Positions 4,926 to 5,476 of a stretch of 5,476 bases of DNA are shown here, in pieces. The position numbers were made by a program, and so were the translations under genes. Every line of letters begins with the position of its first letter. Position 1 is the stretch's first letter. The stretch comes from Thiofilum sp039797965 (GTDB lineage Bacteria > Pseudomonadota > Gammaproteobacteria > Thiotrichales > Thiotrichaceae): assembly GCA_039797965.1 (NCBI GenBank), contig JBDKGX010000153.1, positions 1 to 5,476 of the forward strand, written 5' to 3'. Below the pieces are notes generated by a model, which made no database searches, had not been told where the DNA came from, and saw only the letters and a program-made list of their open reading frames with translations.

Positions 4926-5476
4926 CTACTCAAAACCCAAGGCTTGCAATGTTTCTAGAGTTATTGCACCTTGAGCTAAACGCTGTTGCTCTTGAAAACG
5001 TAATAAAGCAACGCGTGTCGCGCCATCCATCTTACCATTGACTGTTAAATCTTGTCCGCTTAGCTTTGCAAGGCGACGTTGTAAGTTTTTAATATCCGTT
5101 TCAGACAGTTGTGCTTCGCATAAACTCACTTGACGTAATACACGGGCAGGACGTTCGAGTACTTGAATAGTAATCTCTTGATATTTATGTGAAAGATCAG
5201 CCGCACCTACCGTCCAGCGATTGACCACGTGATGCAGATCCACGGTGCGATATTCGGCAGGGATTAATCCGGTACCTTTGCCAGACTTCACCAAGACTTT
5301 TCGCTCTACATCAACATACTCAGCGGGAATGGTACGCCATGTAAAGGTGGGCGGTATATCCACGACTTGCTGTGTTATTTCAGCATATTGTGGTGTCTGA
5401 TTGATCACGCAACGGGTATCAGTACTTGTAGAATCTTTGACGTCAGTCGGTGATAGGCAACCTGCTCGCCAACGAA
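4926..5476 (-). CDS. Peptidoglycan-binding-domain protein, N-terminus cut by the window edge
   Basis: The C-terminal 56 or so residues (DIKNLQRRLAKL to the end LQALGFE) form a PG_binding_1 domain, a three-helix module found in cell-wall-binding proteins; DGATRVALLRFQEQQRL is its typical core. In front lie about four degenerate repeats of some 22 residues: TPQYAEITQQVV, IPAEYVDVERKVLV, IPAEYRTVDLHHVV and HKYQEITIQVL. Each has the pattern P-x-x-Y-x-x-(V/I) followed by a V/L strand. A GTG at 5408 could serve as a start, but the frame stays open to the right edge and encodes a further 22 residues including AGC and TRCV. The repeats also already begin at 5408, so I treat the gene as partial; 182 residues are visible. 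The product is most likely exported to the envelope, but its signal peptide lies outside the window. The first visible Cys is preceded by RWRA, a poor lipobox, so lipoprotein status is undecided. Confidence 0.75.
   Translation of the reverse strand, partial: RWRAGCLSPTDVKDSTSTDTRCVINQTPQYAEITQQVVDIPPTFTWRTIPAEYVDVERKVLVKSGKGTGLIPAEYRTVDLHHVVNRWTVGAADLSHKYQEITIQVLERPARVLRQVSLCEAQLSETDIKNLQRRLAKLSGQDLTVNGKMDGATRVALLRFQEQQRLAQGAITLETLQALGFE

Larger units (their letters stand above)
8..5426. repeat. Highly iterated palindrome AGTACT, 25 copies
   Basis: Exact AGTACT starts at 8, 303, 357, 874, 1149, 1338, 1835, 1914, 2162, 2355, 2518, 2530, 2573, 2599, 2761, 2879, 2990, 3163, 3225, 3352, 3623, 4316, 4404, 5158 and 5421. 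With about 43% GC (my estimate), some 1.7 copies are expected. The flanks are not random: 19 of 25 are preceded by A or G, and 16 of 25 are followed by T, giving a consensus RAGTACTT. Copies lie in coding and intergenic DNA. Near variants such as AAGTACC and GGTACT are also present. It resembles in kind the HIP1 palindrome of cyanobacteria (GCGATCGC) but differs in sequence. Its function is unknown. A DNA-level role (methylation, repair, chromosome organisation) or a mutational bias is possible. Confidence 0.85.

Noticed and set aside
5406..5408. GTG at 5408 as a true start of the peptidoglycan-binding protein
   Set aside because: The frame is open to the window edge, the first repeat begins immediately at this position with no room for an export signal, and no ribosome-binding site is evident.

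Overview
The window looks like a chromosomal segment of a Gram-negative bacterium, most likely a gammaproteobacterium with moderate to low GC. The support is the gene types (a YbjQ-family protein, UreD, a YjgR/DUF853-type HerA-like ATPase and an RpfE-like protein). I cannot fix the genus. There are no rRNA, tRNA, CRISPR, IS or phage genes in view.

Layout from left to right. Positions 60-812 (+) encode an Asn-rich, AT-rich protein of unknown function. It converges on ybjQ (880-1200, -), and a perfect 12-bp hairpin lies between their ends. A divergent intergenic region (1201-1345) follows. It leads into a small His-rich exported or membrane protein (1346-1546, +), which overlaps by 11 bases the urease accessory gene ureD (1536-2363, +). 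No urease structural gene follows ureD. Instead it runs tail to tail into three genes on the minus strand, transcribed from right to left: a peptidoglycan-binding-domain protein cut by the right edge (4926-5476), a HerA/YjgR-like P-loop ATPase (3409-4887), and an RpfE-like member of the phosphoglycerate-mutase-related family (2383-3345).

The three minus-strand genes are closely spaced (37 and 63 bases) and could share a transcript, although a hairpin interrupts the second gap. The small membrane protein and ureD form a likely translationally coupled pair. UreD would help load nickel into a urease encoded elsewhere.

The most striking signal is not a gene. The palindrome AGTACT occurs 25 times in 5476 bases, against about 1.7 expected from base composition. 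It lies in all three codon phases, in genes on both strands, in intergenic DNA, in a ribosome-binding region and at a stop codon. It therefore behaves as a highly iterated palindrome, similar in kind to HIP1 of cyanobacteria but with a different sequence. The flanked form GAGTACTT is strongly biased to one strand (9 against 1).
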